Below, one piece after another: positions 37,671 through 39,031 of a stretch of 39,031 bases of DNA (position 1 is the stretch's first letter; each line of letters begins with the position of its first letter). Origin of the DNA: Nonomuraea basaltis. GTDB taxonomy: Bacteria > Actinomycetota > Actinomycetes > Streptosporangiales > Streptosporangiaceae. Position numbers and translations under genes: made by a program. The DNA is taken from positions 1 to 39,031 of the forward strand of contig NZ_VCJS01000117.1 of NCBI RefSeq assembly GCF_005893125.1, written 5' to 3'. Below the pieces are notes generated by a model that saw only the letters and a list, made by a program, of their open reading frames with translations, had not been told where the DNA came from and did no database searches.

Positions 37671-38272
37671 TCAGGGTCCTGCTGGCCGAAGATATGCACA
37701 TGATCCGGGCCGCCCTCGCCGCCCTCCTCCGCCTCGAGCCCGACATCGAGGTCGTGGCCGAGGTCACCCGCGGCGACGAGATCGTGCCCGCGGCCCTGCG
37801 GGCCTGGCCCGACGTGGCGGTCCTGGACATCGACCTGCCGGTCGTCGACGGCATCACCGCCGCCGCCACGCTCCGCGAGCGCCTCCCGTCCTGCCGGATC
37901 CTCGTGCTCACGGCCCTCGGCCAGCCCGGCCACGTACGCCGGGCGCTGGCCGCCGGCATCGAGGCGTTCCTGGTCAAGGACGCCCCCGGCGACCGGCTGG
38001 CGGACGCCATCAGGCGTACCGCGGCCGGGCTGCGCGTGCTGGACGGCGAGCTGGTGTCGGCGGCGATGGAGTACGGCGAGAGCCCGCTCACGCCCCGCGA
38101 GTCCACCGTGCTCAAGGAGGCCGCCAGGGGCGCGTCGGCCGAGGAGATCGCCTCCCGCCTCCACCTGTCCCCCGGCACGGTACGCAACTACCTCACCGGC
38201 GCGATCACGAAGACGGGCGCCCGCAACAAGATCGACGCCATCCGCATCGCCGAGGACGCCGGCTGGTTGTAG
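37667..38272 (+). CDS. NarL-type response regulator (DesR-like)
   Basis: The 201-aa protein has a receiver domain (1-120: acidic E8/D9, phospho-acceptor D54, T82, K104) and a LuxR-type helix-turn-helix (about 138-195; LTPRESTVLKEAARGASAEE and LHLSPGTVRNYL). It is the cognate partner of the kinase just upstream. No obvious target gene, such as a desaturase or ABC exporter, is adjacent downstream; the next gene is convergent. Confidence 0.95.
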   Translation: MIRVLLAEDMHMIRAALAALLRLEPDIEVVAEVTRGDEIVPAALRAWPDVAVLDIDLPVVDGITAAATLRERLPSCRILVLTALGQPGHVRRALAAGIEAFLVKDAPGDRLADAIRRTAAGLRVLDGELVSAAMEYGESPLTPRESTVLKEAARGASAEEIASRLHLSPGTVRNYLTGAITKTGARNKIDAIRIAEDAGWL

Positions 38273-38336
38273 CGCCAGGGGCCGGTCAGCCGAGGAGGCC
38301 GGATGCCGTTCGACGCCGGCCCTTGCCGTGGCGCTA
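38270..38336. terminator. Inverted repeat between convergent genes
   Basis: Arms 38270-38277 (tagcgcca) and 38329-38336 are perfect reverse complements and include both stop codons. Inner segments ggggccgg and ccggccc can pair too, giving a long imperfect hairpin that fits a shared terminator. Confidence 0.5.
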
Positions 38337-38987
38337 GATGTCCGTGATGCGCAGCCCCGCGTGCGCCTTGTAGCGGCGGTTCACCGAGATGATGTTGGCG
38401 GTGAGCGCCTCGATCTGGTGGGCGTTGCGCAGCCGCCCGCCGTACACGCCGCGCACCCCGGGAATGACGTCCGCCAGCGCCTGCACCAGGTTCGTCGCCT
38501 CGCGGTCGTCGCCGAGCACCAGGACGTCCAGGTCCACCTTGTCCACCGCCGGGTCCATCAGCACGACGGCCGACACGTGGTGGAAGGCCGCCACCACCCG
38601 GCTGTCCGGCAGCACCGCCGCGGCCTGCTGGGCGGCACTGCCCTCCTCGACCGGCAGCGCGTAGGCGCCCTGCTTGTCGAACCCGAGCGGGTTCACGCAG
38701 TCCACCACGATCTTCCCGGCCAGCTCGGCCCGCAGGGACTCGAGCAACGCCTTGTGCCCTTCGTACGGCACCGCCACGATCACGATGTCGGCCTGTGCGG
38801 CGACGGCGGCGTTCTCTCCACCCGTCGCGCCCTCCCCGATGGACTCGGCAGCCTCATGGGCGCGCTGCGCGCTACGCGACCCGATCAGCACCGGATGCCC
38901 CGCCAGCGCGAACCGCCGCGCCAGCCCCTTCCCCTGATCGCCGGTGCCGCCGAGGATGCCGATGGAAAGTCCGCTCACGTCACTCAT
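38334..38987 (-). CDS. npdG: NADPH-dependent F420 reductase
   Basis: The 217-aa protein begins with the NADP-binding Rossmann motif SIGILGGTGDQGKGLARRFA and LIGSRSAQRA, which favours NADPH through Ser-Arg. It carries the family blocks VIVAVPYEGH, VVDCVNPL, VVAAFHHVSA and the C-terminal RNAHQIEALTANIISVNRRY. These enzymes transfer hydride between NADPH and the deazaflavin cofactor F420, a cofactor of actinobacteria and archaea. The start at 38987 fits the family; no strong ribosome-binding site is seen. Confidence 0.93.
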   Translation of the reverse strand: MSDVSGLSIGILGGTGDQGKGLARRFALAGHPVLIGSRSAQRAHEAAESIGEGATGGENAAVAAQADIVIVAVPYEGHKALLESLRAELAGKIVVDCVNPLGFDKQGAYALPVEEGSAAQQAAAVLPDSRVVAAFHHVSAVVLMDPAVDKVDLDVLVLGDDREATNLVQALADVIPGVRGVYGGRLRNAHQIEALTANIISVNRRYKAHAGLRITDI

Positions 38988-39031
38988 GCCTCGATCATGC
39001 CAGCCCCCGGAACATGCTCTCGCCCCACCCA

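Overview
The window is chromosomal DNA from a high-GC actinomycete. Signs are the strong G/C bias at third codon positions, the many GTG starts, several apparently leaderless genes, an F420-reductase gene, paired ECF sigma factors with SnoaL-like tails, and GlnA2-type glutamine synthetase. A Streptosporangiaceae/Nonomuraea-like host is a reasonable guess, but sequence alone does not fix the genus. There are no rRNA genes, no complete tRNA and no CRISPR array.

Bases 1-3,660 are a graveyard of integrative elements. Their base composition is more mixed than the rest. They hold three broken tyrosine-recombinase genes (710-1192, about 2657-2734, 2878-3615), a 42-nt 3' fragment of tRNA-Val(CAC) that looks like an attachment scar (1250-1291), short direct repeats that echo the same int/att junction near base 150-270, and two degenerate copies of a relaxase-like N-terminus. 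Two small secreted-protein genes survive among them: a 90-aa aromatic-rich protein and a ricin-type beta-trefoil lectin. A perfect 18-bp hairpin closes the region.

Bases 3,695-9,460 carry glnA2 with a GlnR-like site upstream, a divergent EF-hand protein whose 3' end has been overwritten by a TnpB relic, an orphan terpene synthase, and an ArsR-type regulator divergent from an MFS exporter. From 9,334 to 10,790 lies an IS605-type element: a frameshifted tnpA relic, an intact tnpB with all RuvC residues, and a right-end hairpin that probably belongs to the omega RNA. Next comes the most unusual locus. A degenerate copy of the nadE promoter and first 65 codons (10838-11041) is followed two bases later by a gene fusing a SARP/BTAD regulator to a NarL-type response regulator (11044-12498), and then by the intact nadE (12531-14306).

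Bases 14,338-28,061 are mostly small regulatory modules of the type regulator plus target: ArsR-SRPBCC; a MerR gene divergent from an atypical SDR, with a textbook 19-bp-spacer promoter; two SnoaL-tailed ECF sigma factors around a double-SnoaL protein; TetR with a DUF885-like metallopeptidase; TetR with a DrrAB-like ABC exporter; and an MFS exporter with TetR. Several have clear palindromic operators.

Bases 28,250-39,000 hold another MFS gene, panB, a second DrrAB-like exporter, an alpha/beta hydrolase, a MocR regulator divergent from a trans-sulfuration enzyme and a threonine-dehydratase-like gene, a DesK/DesR-like two-component pair and an NADPH:F420 reductase gene. Hairpins resembling intrinsic terminators sit between most convergent gene pairs.
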